A stretch of 64,000 nt of DNA from DATLZU01 sp051293835 (GTDB lineage Bacteria > Nitrospirota > Nitrospiria > Nitrospirales > Nitrospiraceae). The notes under the pieces are model-generated. The model was not told the DNA's origin, did not search any database, and worked only from the letters and a program-made list of their open reading frames with translations. Positions 55,435-64,000 of the stretch are shown here, piece after piece. The stretch's first letter is position 1. Each line of letters opens with the position of its first letter. Location: the NCBI GenBank assembly GCA_051293835.1, contig JBPKMA010000004.1, positions 238,882-302,881 of the forward strand, given 5' to 3'. The position numbers and the translations under genes are program-made.

Positions 55435-55586
55435 GTTGACGTGTCGGCAGCGCCGGTTGTCAACCGGCGCGCCTCACTCCATCCTGCGCGCAGGCTATTG
55501 CCTCGCTAGAGCGGGAGTCGCTCCTGCCGGCTACCAATGTCGTGAATATGAATCAAGGGTGTGCCAGAACGAGATGGGGAGCCGGG

Positions 55587-56051
55587 CTACTTGTCTCGCC
55601 GCTGTTGGGCCAGCGCTTTCAGCTCCTCCATGAACTGGTCGATGTCCTTGAACTCCCGATACACCGACGCGAAACGGACGTAGGCGACCTGGTCGAGTTG
55701 ATGCAGCTCCTTCATGACCTCTTCGCCGATGACCCGGCTCGGGATCTCGCTCTCACCCATCTCTTGAATGCGTTTTTCGATCCGGTCTGTGACCGCTTCG
55801 ATGGTCGCCGTGCTGATCGGGCGCTTTTCGCAGGCCTTCTTCAAACCCGCCACGATCTTTGATCGGTCGAACGGCTCCCGGCGTCCATCCTTCTTGACAA
55901 CGAGGGGCAGGCTCTCCTCGACGCGCTCGTACGTGGTGTAGCGGCGTTTGCAAGAAAGACATTCGCGGCGGCGGCGGATGACCTCGCCTTCTTTCGCCAT
56001 CCGCGAGTCGACGACCTTATCTTCGAGCGCGTCGCAGAACGGGCATTTCAC
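55587..56051 (-). CDS. nrdR: Transcriptional repressor NrdR
   Basis: 154 residues, usual NrdR length. The zinc ribbon CPFC...CLSC is followed by an ATP-cone: LPLVVKKDGRREPFDRSKIVAGLKKACEKRPIS. NrdR represses ribonucleotide reductase genes by sensing dATP/ATP. It lies 16 bp after glyA on the same strand, so it is cotranscribed with that one-carbon gene. Confidence 0.95.
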   Translation of the reverse strand: MKCPFCDALEDKVVDSRMAKEGEVIRRRRECLSCKRRYTTYERVEESLPLVVKKDGRREPFDRSKIVAGLKKACEKRPISTATIEAVTDRIEKRIQEMGESEIPSRVIGEEVMKELHQLDQVAYVRFASVYREFKDIDQFMEELKALAQQRRDK

Positions 56052-56067
56052 AGCCGGCCAACCTTAC

Positions 56068-57345
56068 TCACACGGAGGGCGATTCGTAGGCATAGAAGAT
56101 AGGGAATCGGTCACACAACGCCTTCGCCTGCGCGCGCACTTCCATCTGGACCTGCGCGTCGTGGGGGCGTTGCAGCACCCGGTCGATCAAGGAGACAATC
56201 TCACCCATCTCCTGTTCGCGCATCCCTCTGGTCGAGACGATCGGCGTCCCCAGCCGAATGCCACTGGCCACCGCCGGCGGCTTTTCGTCATAGGGGACAG
56301 CGTTCTTGTTGACGATAATGCCGGCCGCGTCCAGCGCGGTCTCGGCTTCTTTCCCAGTGAGGCCTTTGCTCGTCAGGTTGACCAACATGAGGTGCGTATC
56401 CGTGCCCCCCGACACAATCCGATAGCCCCGGTCCATCAGGCCCTGGGCCAGCGCACGTGCGTTGGCCAACACTTGGCGCTGATACAGCTTGAAGCCGGGC
56501 GACAGCGCTTCTTTCAGAGCGACGGCCTTGGCAGCGATGACGTGCATCAGCGGTCCGCCTTGCAGCCCAGGGAACACGATTTTGTCCACGGCCTTGGCGT
56601 GCTCGGCCTTGCACATGATGATGCCGCCGCGCGGCCCCCGCAGAGTTTTGTGGGTCGTGGTCGTCACAAAATCGGCGTAGGGAACGGGGTTGGGGTGCAA
56701 CCCAGCCGCGATGAGGCCTGCGATATGCGCGATGTCCACCATCAGATAAGCCCCCACAGACCGCGCGATCTGCTGGAAGCGGGGAAAATCGAGCGTGCGA
56801 GCGTACGCGCTGGCTCCCACCACGATCACCCGTGGACGACATTCCTCGGCGATCCGCTGGACCGCGTCGTAATCGATGGTTTCCGTTTCACGGTCGACGC
56901 CATAGGAGAAAGCCCGGAAGAAGAGGCCGGAAAAATTGACGCGGCTCCCGTGCGTCAGGTGGCCACCCTGCGCCAGGTCCATTCCCAGGATCGCATCGCC
57001 CGGCTTGAGCACGGCCAGATAGGCGGCCATGTTAGCCTGTGAGCCGGAATGGGGCTGCACGTTGACGTGCTCTGCACCGAAGAGCTGCTTCGCCCGCTGA
57101 ATGGCCAGCTCCTCGACCGTGTCCACGTGCTGGCAGCCCCCGTAGTACCGCTTGCGGGGATAACCCTCGGCGTATTTATTGGTCATGAGGCAGCCCTGGG
57201 CCGCCAGCACCGCCGGGCTGGCGAAATTTTCCGATGCGATCAACAGAAGCTTCTCACGCTGGCGCTGTTCCTCCGCGCGGATAGCCTCATAGACCTCGAG
57301 GTCCGTTACTTTGAGGGCGTCCATTGAGCCGACCGCGTGATCCAT
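56068..57345 (-). CDS. glyA: Serine hydroxymethyltransferase
   Basis: 425 residues. Interconverts serine and glycine with tetrahydrofolate. The PLP Lys lies in TTTHKTLRGPRGG; other blocks are LIASENFASPAVLAAQG, NKYAEGYPRKRYYGGC, HVNVQPHSGSQANMAAYLAVLKPGD and DIAHIAGLIAAG. The ATG at 57345 has AAAGG nearby; an internal ATG at 57324 (MDALK) is an alternative start. Gene order rplI-glyA-nrdR on the minus strand. Confidence 0.96.
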   Translation of the reverse strand: MDHAVGSMDALKVTDLEVYEAIRAEEQRQREKLLLIASENFASPAVLAAQGCLMTNKYAEGYPRKRYYGGCQHVDTVEELAIQRAKQLFGAEHVNVQPHSGSQANMAAYLAVLKPGDAILGMDLAQGGHLTHGSRVNFSGLFFRAFSYGVDRETETIDYDAVQRIAEECRPRVIVVGASAYARTLDFPRFQQIARSVGAYLMVDIAHIAGLIAAGLHPNPVPYADFVTTTTHKTLRGPRGGIIMCKAEHAKAVDKIVFPGLQGGPLMHVIAAKAVALKEALSPGFKLYQRQVLANARALAQGLMDRGYRIVSGGTDTHLMLVNLTSKGLTGKEAETALDAAGIIVNKNAVPYDEKPPAVASGIRLGTPIVSTRGMREQEMGEIVSLIDRVLQRPHDAQVQMEVRAQAKALCDRFPIFYAYESPSV

Positions 57346-57429
57346 GTTGTGCCTTTGCTCCCTTCTTGGCTATCTCACTGGCTCAGTGGTCCACTGAGTC
57401 AGGCGACCCGTACCGGAAACATCTGTGGC

Positions 57430-57906
57430 TTACGCCTTCTCCTTCGCCGCAGTCTCCGGCTCCTGTTTTTTGACCACATGGACGGTCACGCTGGCGGTGA
57501 TGTCGCGCGGCAGCTTGACGGGAACGGTGAACGTGCCGAGCTCCTTGATTGGCTGGGCCAATTGAATTTTCCGGCGGTCCACGGTGAAGCCTTGTTCGGC
57601 CAAACCCTCCGCGATGTCCTTCGCTGTCACGGACCCGAACATTTTGTCGTCCTTGCCTACCTGGGCTGTAATGGTGAGCGACACGGCGGAGATCTTTTTG
57701 GCGAGCGCCTCGAGCTCCAAGCGCTCTTTCTTCGCCTTTTCCGCCATCACACGCTTAGCGTGCTCAAAGGCCTTGATGTTGCGGCTGTTTGCTTCGAGCG
57801 CCTTTCCACGCGGCAGGAGATAATTGCGAGCAAATCCGTCCGCCACCTCGACCAGGTCACCCAAATGGCCGATCCCTTCAAGCGTTTCCCGGAGAATCAC
57901 TTTCAT
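57430..57906 (-). CDS. rplI: 50S ribosomal protein bL9
   Basis: 158 residues. The opening MKVILRETLEGIGHLGDLVEVADGFARNYLLPRGKALEA is the bL9 signature, followed by the long helix and a C-terminal domain DKMFGSVTAKDIAEGLAEQGFTVDRRKI. AAGGAG lies eight bases before the ATG at 57906; an ATG six bases earlier is too close to it. bL9 is usually with rpsF/rpsR; here it stands alone upstream of glyA. Confidence 0.96.
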   Translation of the reverse strand: MKVILRETLEGIGHLGDLVEVADGFARNYLLPRGKALEANSRNIKAFEHAKRVMAEKAKKERLELEALAKKISAVSLTITAQVGKDDKMFGSVTAKDIAEGLAEQGFTVDRRKIQLAQPIKELGTFTVPVKLPRDITASVTVHVVKKQEPETAAKEKA

Positions 57907-58061
57907 GCCCATAACTCCTTCTGTTAGAAAGAAAAAAGGATACTGACCGAACAGCAAAAAGTCAATTTGCGAATGGCACCGATTCCTTTGCATCGCCTAC
58001 CTGGACAGGGCGTTCGATACCTCATTAAGATACGGCCGGGCTGAAAAGAAGGTCCGCCGGC

Positions 58062-59546
58062 ATGAGGGTTCAGGAACTGCTCGACTACTTTGCCGCCAAG
58101 CTCGAAGCGGAGCGCGCGCGGGTCGCGGGGAAAGGCTGGGACAGCCCGGTGGCCCTTGCGAGTGGCCGGTTGTGCGCTACGGTGGGTAATCTCTTTGTGT
58201 ACGAGTTCGAGTCCACCCAGCCCATGGCACTGGGTGAGGATTGGCCCGTCACAATTGTTCCGCCCGATGAGGCCGAGCCGACGGAAGGGATCGTGGTTGG
58301 CTGTCGGGGGAGCCGACTGTTGGTGCAGACGGTCGACGCCTTGGGCCAGGTCGTGGCGCCGGCGACAGTAGTGCCCGACGCCTCGGGTTTTCTCCAGACC
58401 GCCGCTCGCCGCTTGGCTGACATGGCGGCCAAGACCGGTACCTATACGCTCAGCGCAGCGGAACGATTGCTGCCGTGGCTGGCGCCGGATCAGGCGGCGA
58501 AAGGACAGACACCGCTTCCCACAACCTCTACCTCCGTGCTCACGACGATCTGGACCGAAGACCTGACCGCCCGCCGACAGAAGCTCGCCACGCAAGCGGT
58601 CGAATTGGTCCGCCTGAACAAGCGTGTGCTCCTCGTCAGCCCGAGCCACGACGCTGCGGACCAGGTGTTCGGCCTGATTGCTAAGGTGATGAAGGGAACC
58701 GGGCTGCCCTACAAAAGCCACCTGTGCCGGTATGAGCTGCCGCTCGAACGGGAAGTCGCCGGGATCGCACTGCAAGAACTGGGCTTCGAAGCCCAGGTAC
58801 ACCAGTTCTATGCCAAGTCGAGGGCCGAGAAAGCGGCCTTGCGGAGAAAGTACGAACGCTTCCGGGAGCTGAGTCCCTTCTTGGCCTACAAGGCGCAGAA
58901 GCAACGCGATCTGGACGAAGTCAAGCTGTTGGAATGGCGGCTGCTCACGCAGCTCACCGAGGTGCAGGAGAAGATCAAGGAAATCGACGCGACGGTCTCG
59001 GCGTACGAGTCGCTCCCGATCTGGAAACGACTGACCATGCAGGCCGTCGGGAAAAATCTCGCATCGCTCGCCGAATACCGGAGACTCTATGAGCAGCAGG
59101 CGCAAGACCTCCGGCGCGAAATCGATGTGGCCAAGCGACGGATTGAAGAACTGGTGCCGGAAGCGGCCGTGCCGAAAGAGCTCCGGCCGGAGTTCGAGGA
59201 ACTGAAGGCAGAGGTCAAACGGCTTGGAGGCACCAAGAAGATCAGGGAACTGCTGGCGGCGGAAGAAGACACCAATCGGCAGGCGTTTATTCAGAACCGT
59301 CGGCTCGTCGCCACCACTGCCGCGCGAGTCATCGCCGATCCGCTCTTCAGCCGGGTCCGTTTCGATGTCCTGTTGGCTGATGAAGCGCCCTGGATTCCCG
59401 GCGCCTTCCTGCTGGCCGCAGCCGGCCTGGTGCGGGAGCGCATTATCTTGAGCGGCGATACGCGGGATATTGTGACTGCTGGCTGTTGGACGGCATCGGA
59501 GGAGATGATGCATTGGAGACGGCAAGCGCAACCGGCGTCCGCTTGA
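58062..59546 (+). CDS. SF1-helicase-like protein lacking the P-loop and second RecA domain
   Basis: 494 residues. After an OB-like N-terminal region (~1-160), motifs resemble DNA2/Upf1-type SF1 helicases: VLLVSPSHDAADQVFGLIAKV (motif Ia), a long coiled coil (~270-400), then RFDVLLADEAPWIPGAFLLAAAGLVRERIILSGDTRDI (motif II/III-like). The Walker A GPPGTGKT expected before motif Ia is absent; STSVLTTIWTEDLTARRQKL stands in its place. The second RecA domain is missing. It may be a non-catalytic nucleic-acid binding relic. The frame is intact and codon use looks normal, so it is likely expressed. Confidence 0.6.
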   Translation: MRVQELLDYFAAKLEAERARVAGKGWDSPVALASGRLCATVGNLFVYEFESTQPMALGEDWPVTIVPPDEAEPTEGIVVGCRGSRLLVQTVDALGQVVAPATVVPDASGFLQTAARRLADMAAKTGTYTLSAAERLLPWLAPDQAAKGQTPLPTTSTSVLTTIWTEDLTARRQKLATQAVELVRLNKRVLLVSPSHDAADQVFGLIAKVMKGTGLPYKSHLCRYELPLEREVAGIALQELGFEAQVHQFYAKSRAEKAALRRKYERFRELSPFLAYKAQKQRDLDEVKLLEWRLLTQLTEVQEKIKEIDATVSAYESLPIWKRLTMQAVGKNLASLAEYRRLYEQQAQDLRREIDVAKRRIEELVPEAAVPKELRPEFEELKAEVKRLGGTKKIRELLAAEEDTNRQAFIQNRRLVATTAARVIADPLFSRVRFDVLLADEAPWIPGAFLLAAAGLVRERIILSGDTRDIVTAGCWTASEEMMHWRRQAQPASA

Positions 59547-59590
59547 CGCCGCCTCGGCGAATTCGGGATAATTCGCTCCCCGATCCGCGT

Positions 59591-59677
59591 GCCGAAGTGG
59601 CGGAACTGGCAGACGCACTAGATTCAGGGTCTAGCGCCCGCAAGGGTGTCCGGGTTCAAATCCCGGCTTCGGCACCA
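59591..59677 (+). tRNA. tRNA-Leu (CAG anticodon)
   Basis: An 87-nt tRNA with long variable arm. Acceptor GCCGAAG pairs with CTTCGGC, discriminator A, encoded CCA. The anticodon loop TTCAGGG gives CAG, reading CUG. T-arm CCGGG-TTCAAAT-CCCGG. Decayed and mobile-type genes begin just downstream, so its 3' end may be an integration site. Confidence 0.97.
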
Positions 59678-60113
59678 AACAACGCCCGCTCGATCCGTGG
59701 GCTGGGGGTCGGTGTCTCGCACCTGGCACCCACGGAGAAACGCTTCCACCGGCATTCGTTTTCGTAGCAGCCAGGTGCCGCAGCGGGCCCTTGCCGAACG
59801 GTCCCCTCGTCCAGCCGTCAAGCTGCTCCTCGGCATCGCAGGCACCGCGCCCTCGTGTCGGCGCGCCTCCGCTCGGACCCCGCGTTACCCATTTGCCGCA
59901 TCCACCGTCGGACGCTTCCGAAAGTGACCTCGGATATCACCGGCTAACTCCATGAGAGGCTCCTGGGCCGGGGGAGTCACGGCCAGTTCGTTCTGCGTTG
60001 GCTCTGTAAACCTCCGCTCTGGAAGCTCATGGCTTCACACTGCACGGCAGATCGCGTTCGCGCAGAGCGGGATGGGCTCAGACAGCGAAAAACGGCCAGC
60101 CGAGGGGGAACGC
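59678..60113. other. Gene-free region after tRNA-Leu
   Basis: About 435 bp with no convincing frame or RNA. Frames present lack ribosome sites and resemble no family I know. I looked for a repeat of the tRNA 3' end inside the window as the far attachment site and saw none; the island extends beyond the window. Confidence 0.4.
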
Positions 60114-60535
60114 ATGGCACGGAAGGCGAAGGGCCTGAACAATCAGACCACTGGCGCCACCATCGGCTACGATGGCGGAGCTCTGGAAAATGGCCGATGC
60201 CCTGCGGGGCTCAATGGACGTACAAGCACGTCGTCTTGGGCCTCATCTTCCTCAAGTCCATCTCCGACGCCTTCGAGGAGCAGCACGAGAAGCTCGAGGC
60301 GGAACGCGCCGACGGCGCTGACCCCGAAGACCCGGATGAGTACCGGGCGCACAACATCTTCTGGGTGCCGCCCGAGGCGCGCTGGGCGCATCTTAAGGCC
60401 CAGCGCTCGCCAGAGCACCATTGGCCGGCTCATGAACGACGCGATGGCCGCGATCGAGTGCGACAACCCCGCGCTCAAGGGCGCGGCTGCCCAAGGACTA
60501 TGCTGGTGCAGAAGCCCACCGGGTGGCAGCCAATA
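60114..60535 (+). pseudogene. hsdM: HsdM N-terminal fragment
   Basis: From ATG 60114: ARKAKGLNNQTTGATIGY, then in shifted frames ELWKMADALRGSMD, YKHVVLGLIFLKSISDAFEEQHEKLEAERADGADPEDPDEYRAHNIFWVPPEARWAHLKAQ, TIGRLMNDAMAAIECDNPALKG and PKDYAGAE. This is the N-terminal HsdM specificity of type I methylases with at least three frameshifts. It breaks off before the SAM motif. It complements in content the C-terminal HsdM remnant at 41.4-42.5 kb, but they are not shown to be one gene. Confidence 0.82.
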
Positions 60536-60547
60536 GTGAGGTATTGC

Positions 60548-60732
60548 ATGTCCATTCCTGGCGATCAAACGATCATGCCGCCTTTTCTTCGGAGCGTCGC
60601 GGAGGGGCACCGATCGTTCCGTTCGCGAGATCGCTGATACCTTAGCGGCTGAGTTCCGTCTGACGGCTGAGGAGCGCACACGTGTATTGCCCAGTGGGCA
60701 GCAGGCCGTCTTTGCCGATCGCATCGCATAGG
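60548..60732 (+). pseudogene. mrr: Mrr restriction endonuclease, N-terminal piece
   Basis: Reads MSIPGDQTIMPPFLRSVAEG, then after a frameshift DRSVREIADTLAAEFRLTAEERTRVLPSGQQAVFADRI, then TAG. This matches the winged-helix Mrr N-terminal domain (DYQTIMLPLLR...REIxxxLAxxFxLTxxERxxLLPSG). The catalytic part appears 2.2 kb downstream on the same strand. Confidence 0.72.
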
Positions 60733-60977
60733 CTGGGCTCATGTCTATTACTTAATAGCTGGCCTGCTTACCTCTCTCCGTCGCGGATTCATCGTCTCTC
60801 CCGTGACGCCACCGCGTCATGAACAACTCCTCCGAAAGTACCCTGGGAGCGCAGGCATCTTGCCTGATTGGTCTTCTCGTTGAGAAGAAGCCCGCCGGAA
60901 GCGTGCACTCCCAGCGGTTTCATCCTTCATGAGGTGCGTGAGTACCTGGACGATTCCCTGGACTTTCGCACAGTCAT

Positions 60978-62492
60978 TTAAGGCAAGCGGATGAGCTCGC
61001 GAAAATCCAGCGAGGGACGGACATCCGTCTCCGTTCCCACGATCCGCTCCCGGTGATCCACCCAATAATAATTCGACCCGCTTTCCACCTTGAACTCCCG
61101 ACCAGTGAGTGGGTCAACGACGTCCTCCACCCCCAGAATGGCATTGGACCGGCGGCGAGCAAGTTCATCCTGCACAGACTGCCGGCTCCATTACGTAGTG
61201 GAGATGATGTTGGAGATCGCTTGATGCGTCCGGGTGACGATCTGTGAGGTCTCCGCGGTGAGGTGTTGCTGCATCTGAACCCACTGGGGATTAAGTTGAA
61301 ACGTCGCGAGCACATGCTCCAATGCCGCTTGTGCCTCGGCGACTTTCTCGCTGGTACTGAGGTAGCCGTAGAGCAATTCCACGTGCCACATGGCAAGCTC
61401 ATACGCCTGCGACAATTTTGTGGCCGCGAAATAATAGCCGTGCATTGGTTGACCTTCCCGGCGACAGGTGAACGCGACTTCGTCTGCCGTCCACGTGGTC
61501 ATGAATCCCGGCAGATCGTATTGCCGAGCGATGGCATTGATGGCCTGCACGGCTTCGGGACGATCGCGCGCATCGATTAGCCTCGCCTCCGCGCAGCCCA
61601 GCGCGGCTTTCGTCAGAGCATACTCGCGCGCGAAATCCGTCCCGGCAACGTACCGCCTCACCATGAACGTGACGCCATATCCCGGTGAGTACCACGAGCC
61701 CTCACGGAATCCCATCCAGTCCGACATCTGATTGGGAACGGCAAACCCCGGAATCTCCGCATCCCCGCCGGTGATGCGAATCTTCCCATCGGGGGAAACC
61801 ACTTCCAGAGCCGGACGGATGTCAACCGAGGCGAGGCGGAACAGGCCGCCGCTGGCTTTCCACCCCTGAGGAATTTCCACGCTGAAGGCATTCTCGCGGG
61901 GATCTTGCCAGGTCACGTAGCGCGGGGATCGCGGCTCTTCCGTTGGTGCCCCAATGAAGCGGAAGCTCTTCAGTAGCCGGGCGAATGTCTCCTCGTTCGG
62001 GCGATAGCGCGACTGGGGAGCAGCGAGCCCATAAACGTAGACGGCCGTCCCCTTGGCGCTGGTGATCCAGGTCAGGAGCGCCGTCGCCACCCGATCCTGT
62101 TGTTGCCCCTGCATCCGAAGGGTTGTTGGGCTCACGAAGTGTGGAGATTGCCAGCGAACATCGGGCCAGAATTTGACAGCGAGATGCTGAAGCGTTGCCG
62201 GAGCCGCATGGGCGTCGAGCGCCTCCAAGATGAAGACCGGCCAGATGACAACCTGCTCCCCTTGGTTACCCGCAATGATAATCCGCCCCGACGAGCGATC
62301 CATCTGGACCTTCCACTTGCGGGGCAGCTCAACGGAAAAACCGGCAGCATCCTCGTGCTGCGTCCATCCCTGGGGCCGCTCGGGGCCGCTCTGAGCGAGT
62401 GCCGACCAGTCACCTCGACCCATAGGGTAAGGAATCCAGGCGCTAAGAACAAACGCGATCCCAAGAAGTCCCCACCTCGCAGACGGTTTCAT
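60978..62492 (-). pseudogene. Secreted protein of unknown function with an in-frame TAA
   Basis: From ATG 62492 (AAGGAGG nine bases upstream) a signal peptide (MKPSARWGLLGIAFVLS) leads into two similar lobes beginning WTQHEDAAGFSVELPRKWKV and WQDPRENAFSVEIPQGWKA. At 61191-61193 a TAA interrupts the frame. The same frame continues WSRQSVQDELARRRSNAILGVEDVVDPLTGREFKVESGSNYYWVDHRERIVGTETDVRP to a natural stop at 60978. TAA probably replaces a Tyr codon (ISxTYWSRQ). The truncated product would be 433 residues. I do not know its function. Confidence 0.72.
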
Positions 62493-62904
62493 CGTCGGAA
62501 TCCTCCTTTCACCACGTGCGTCTCCGGCTTGATCTGCTTGTTCCACCCGGACGATCCACCCTCCGGTCATCATGAGATCTGGCCATTCGTCGTTCCCTTC
62601 GTGGCGCTCCCATTCTAACGTCTGACAATGTCTCACGCCATAGTGCACGCGCCCGTGTCAGGCCCGCGTTCGTGGTGGAGTTCTTTTACAGAACCTCCAA
62701 CGGGGCCGGAGGAGCCTCACCAGCAGGGGCCGTAATCGTCAGTGCACTCTTGTCGTATGACATCGACTTTGCCGTTCCCTAATCGCGATTTGACGAGTTT
62801 CGCAAGTTCCGCCGTCTAGCAAGGGGCAAGGCCTTTAGCTGCCAACCACTCAGAGCCGCGAGAGGCCCTCACGCCAATACGGGAGATCACGTAAAGAGGC
62901 CGCT
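62493..62904. other. Intergenic region, no gene seen
   Basis: About 410 bp upstream of the secreted-protein gene and before the second Mrr piece. It must hold that gene's promoter. No coding frame with a ribosome site or family resemblance was found. Confidence 0.35.
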
Positions 62905-63125
62905 CAAGCGATCGGGCAAAGTGGGGACGAGGGCATCGACGAGGATCGCCTCGGTCTGGATGTTGTCACTACGTCCAGCTTCACGATGGAGGCCATCGAG
63001 TATGCCTCAAGGATAGATCCCAGGATTGTCTTGATCGACGGGCGGCAACTCGTGGATCTCATGATCATGCACAATGGAGGTGTCATGATGTGCAGTACTT
63101 ACGAGGTGAAGCAGGGGGACGAGGA
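62905..63125 (+). pseudogene. mrr: Mrr restriction endonuclease, C-terminal piece
   Basis: Reads GQSGDEGIDEDRLGLDVV, then TTSSFTMEAIEYASRIDPRIVLIDGRQLVDLMIMHNGGV. In intact Mrr, GxGGDGGIDGxIxEDxLGLD carries the catalytic Asp and the QAK motif follows before FITTSSFTxEAxxYxxRIDxKIVLIDGxxLxxLMIDHNVGV. Here the QAK-containing segment is deleted, so it is inactive. It shares strand and order with the piece at 60.55 kb. Confidence 0.75.
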
Positions 63126-63277
63126 CTACTGCCTCTGTGCCAAACAGAGGGCGCTCAGCGTACCTCTTTGGTTCCGCTGGAGAGGCCCCAACGAGTTGAC
63201 GACCTCAGGCTATGTAGGCTACCATGTTGCCATACATGTTGCTCAGCATCTACAGCGAAGGGCTTTGAGGTGTCGCC

Positions 63278-63502
63278 ATGAAGAATAAGGACATCCCGGC
63301 GCTCATCCGTGAGCTGCGACAACGGCTTGATCTGACCCAGGAGCAGTTCGCGCACAGGATCGGCGTTACCTACAGCACCGTCAACCACTGGGAGAACGGC
63401 AAGCGCGTGCCGCTCCCGTTCCTCGTCAAACGACTCGTTGAGATGAAAGCGGAATTGGACGCACGGGACACCAAACCCCAGCGAAAGAAAACGCCAAGGT
63501 GA
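63278..63502 (+). CDS. Xre-family HTH regulator
   Basis: 74 residues: IPALIRELRQRLDLTQEQFAHRIGVTYSTVNHWENGKRVPLPFLVKRLVEM, a complete Xre/Cro HTH, with a basic tail. Its TGA overlaps the GTG of the helicase gene by 4 bp (GTGA), so both are one translationally coupled unit, typical of a defence-system regulator or accessory DNA-binding factor. Confidence 0.88.
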   Translation: MKNKDIPALIRELRQRLDLTQEQFAHRIGVTYSTVNHWENGKRVPLPFLVKRLVEMKAELDARDTKPQRKKTPR

Positions 63503-64000
63503 GTGAGAAGCTCCTCCACGAAGGACAGATTCTCACCGGCTCGCTCTTCAGCGAGCCGATGCGGGTGGAGACCGTGCGCACAAACGGCCCCGACACCTGG
63601 GTGGTCGGGTTGGTCGGCACACGCTCCGAGCAATTCCGTAAGGCCATCCTCACGAAACATGACCTCGAAGGTCTCACCATCCTGGACACGCGACACCTTT
63701 ACGACGGCGACGGACGGCTGCTTCGGCTCGGCTTGCAGGCCTACTCGCTTGGGCTCGCCTACGAGTTCGATCCGTACTTCGGCCTTTCTATTTCCCGCGT
63801 GGATCCCCTGCCGCACCAACTCGAGGCCGTCTACGATTACCTTCTCAAGCTCGCTCGGGTCCGCTTCCTTTTGGCCGATGACGCTGGGGCCGGCAAGACC
63901 ATCATGGCCGGGCTGCTCATCCGCGAACTCGAACTGCGGGGTCTCGCCGAGCGCATCCTGATCGTCTGCCCCGCCAACCTCACCTTCCAATGGCAGCGCG
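63499..64000 (+). CDS. SNF2-type helicase, N-terminal part (runs off window), defence-associated (DrmD-like)
   Basis: 167 residues visible: an N-terminal domain (HEGQILTGSLFSEPMRVETVRTNGPDTWVVGLVGTRSEQF) and then helicase motifs PLPHQLEAVYDYLLKLARVRFLLADDAGAGKTIMAGLLIREL (Walker A) and LIVCPANLTFQWQR (motif Ia). This matches large DEAD/SNF2 helicases encoded in phage-defence or restriction islands such as class 1 DISARM (DrmD). The GTG at 63499 overlaps the Xre stop. The remaining system lies outside the window, so the type cannot be fixed. Confidence 0.78.
   Translation, partial: MSEKLLHEGQILTGSLFSEPMRVETVRTNGPDTWVVGLVGTRSEQFRKAILTKHDLEGLTILDTRHLYDGDGRLLRLGLQAYSLGLAYEFDPYFGLSISRVDPLPHQLEAVYDYLLKLARVRFLLADDAGAGKTIMAGLLIRELELRGLAERILIVCPANLTFQWQR

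Noticed and set aside
57924..59618. 564-codon minus-strand frame opposite the SF1-like gene
   Set aside because: The plus strand has recognisable helicase-like blocks, a sensible start and coding character; the minus frame has none.

Overview
This GC-rich window looks like a chromosomal segment from a Nitrospirota bacterium, most likely Nitrospira or a close relative. The reasons are the gene complement (HpnR-type hopanoid C-3 methylase, LpxC, a tandem ThyX-like protein, a RiPP-type B12 radical SAM enzyme) and the general look of the proteins. This taxonomic call is inference from protein resemblance, not from a marker search.

The window contains the replication origin. Genes to the left (0.5-22.3 kb) lie mostly on the minus strand. 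From hisS onward the plus strand dominates. The switch coincides with an AT-rich stretch carrying DnaA boxes just upstream of dnaA (25.0 kb). The core is hisS, three DsrE/TusBCD-like genes, dnaA, dnaN, gyrB, gyrA, dciA and smpB, with no recF. The tmRNA gene (39.84-40.19 kb) lies about 6 kb from smpB.

Left arm: exported MsrA (cut by the window edge); a tightly overlapping YjbQ / LOG-like / trypsin-PDZ operon; TldD-TldE; HpnR; a glycerophosphodiesterase; a HTH/zinc-ribbon regulator; a DUF1295 membrane enzyme; an RmlD-like reductase; EttA; an esterase; a TPR/DUF2231 pair; a ThyX-like protein; and a YeiH-like exporter preceded by a 28-residue membrane microprotein. Between 14.0 and 17.6 kb is a graveyard of SYLF, SelO, MpsC/DUF2294 and DabA remnants next to a P-II-like gene.

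Right arm: a redox/sulfur cluster (DoxX, NmrA-like, pirin, VOC, ferredoxin-MBL, CDGSH, rhodanese, DedA-rhodanese remnant) behind a promoter holding a perfect 18-bp palindrome. The tmRNA follows, then a decayed type I restriction island (Panacea antitoxin, AAA ATPase, HsdM, HsdR). Next come a ParB-like gene, a pterin dehydratase, the radical SAM RiPP maturase, an SDR epimerase, an AhpD-like protein, an inositol phosphatase, a HARE-HTH protein, lpxC, a two-component pair whose kinase carries a Rossmann domain, nrdR, glyA, rplI and a P-loop-less SF1-like protein.

At tRNA-Leu(CAG) (59.6 kb) a second eroded defence island begins: an HsdM fragment, mrr in two separated pieces, and a nonsense-interrupted secreted protein. 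It ends with what looks like an intact unit, an Xre regulator overlapping a SNF2-type helicase that runs off the window. The recurring theme is many pseudogenes concentrated in a few islands, two of them directly downstream of stable-RNA genes, beside well-preserved housekeeping operons.
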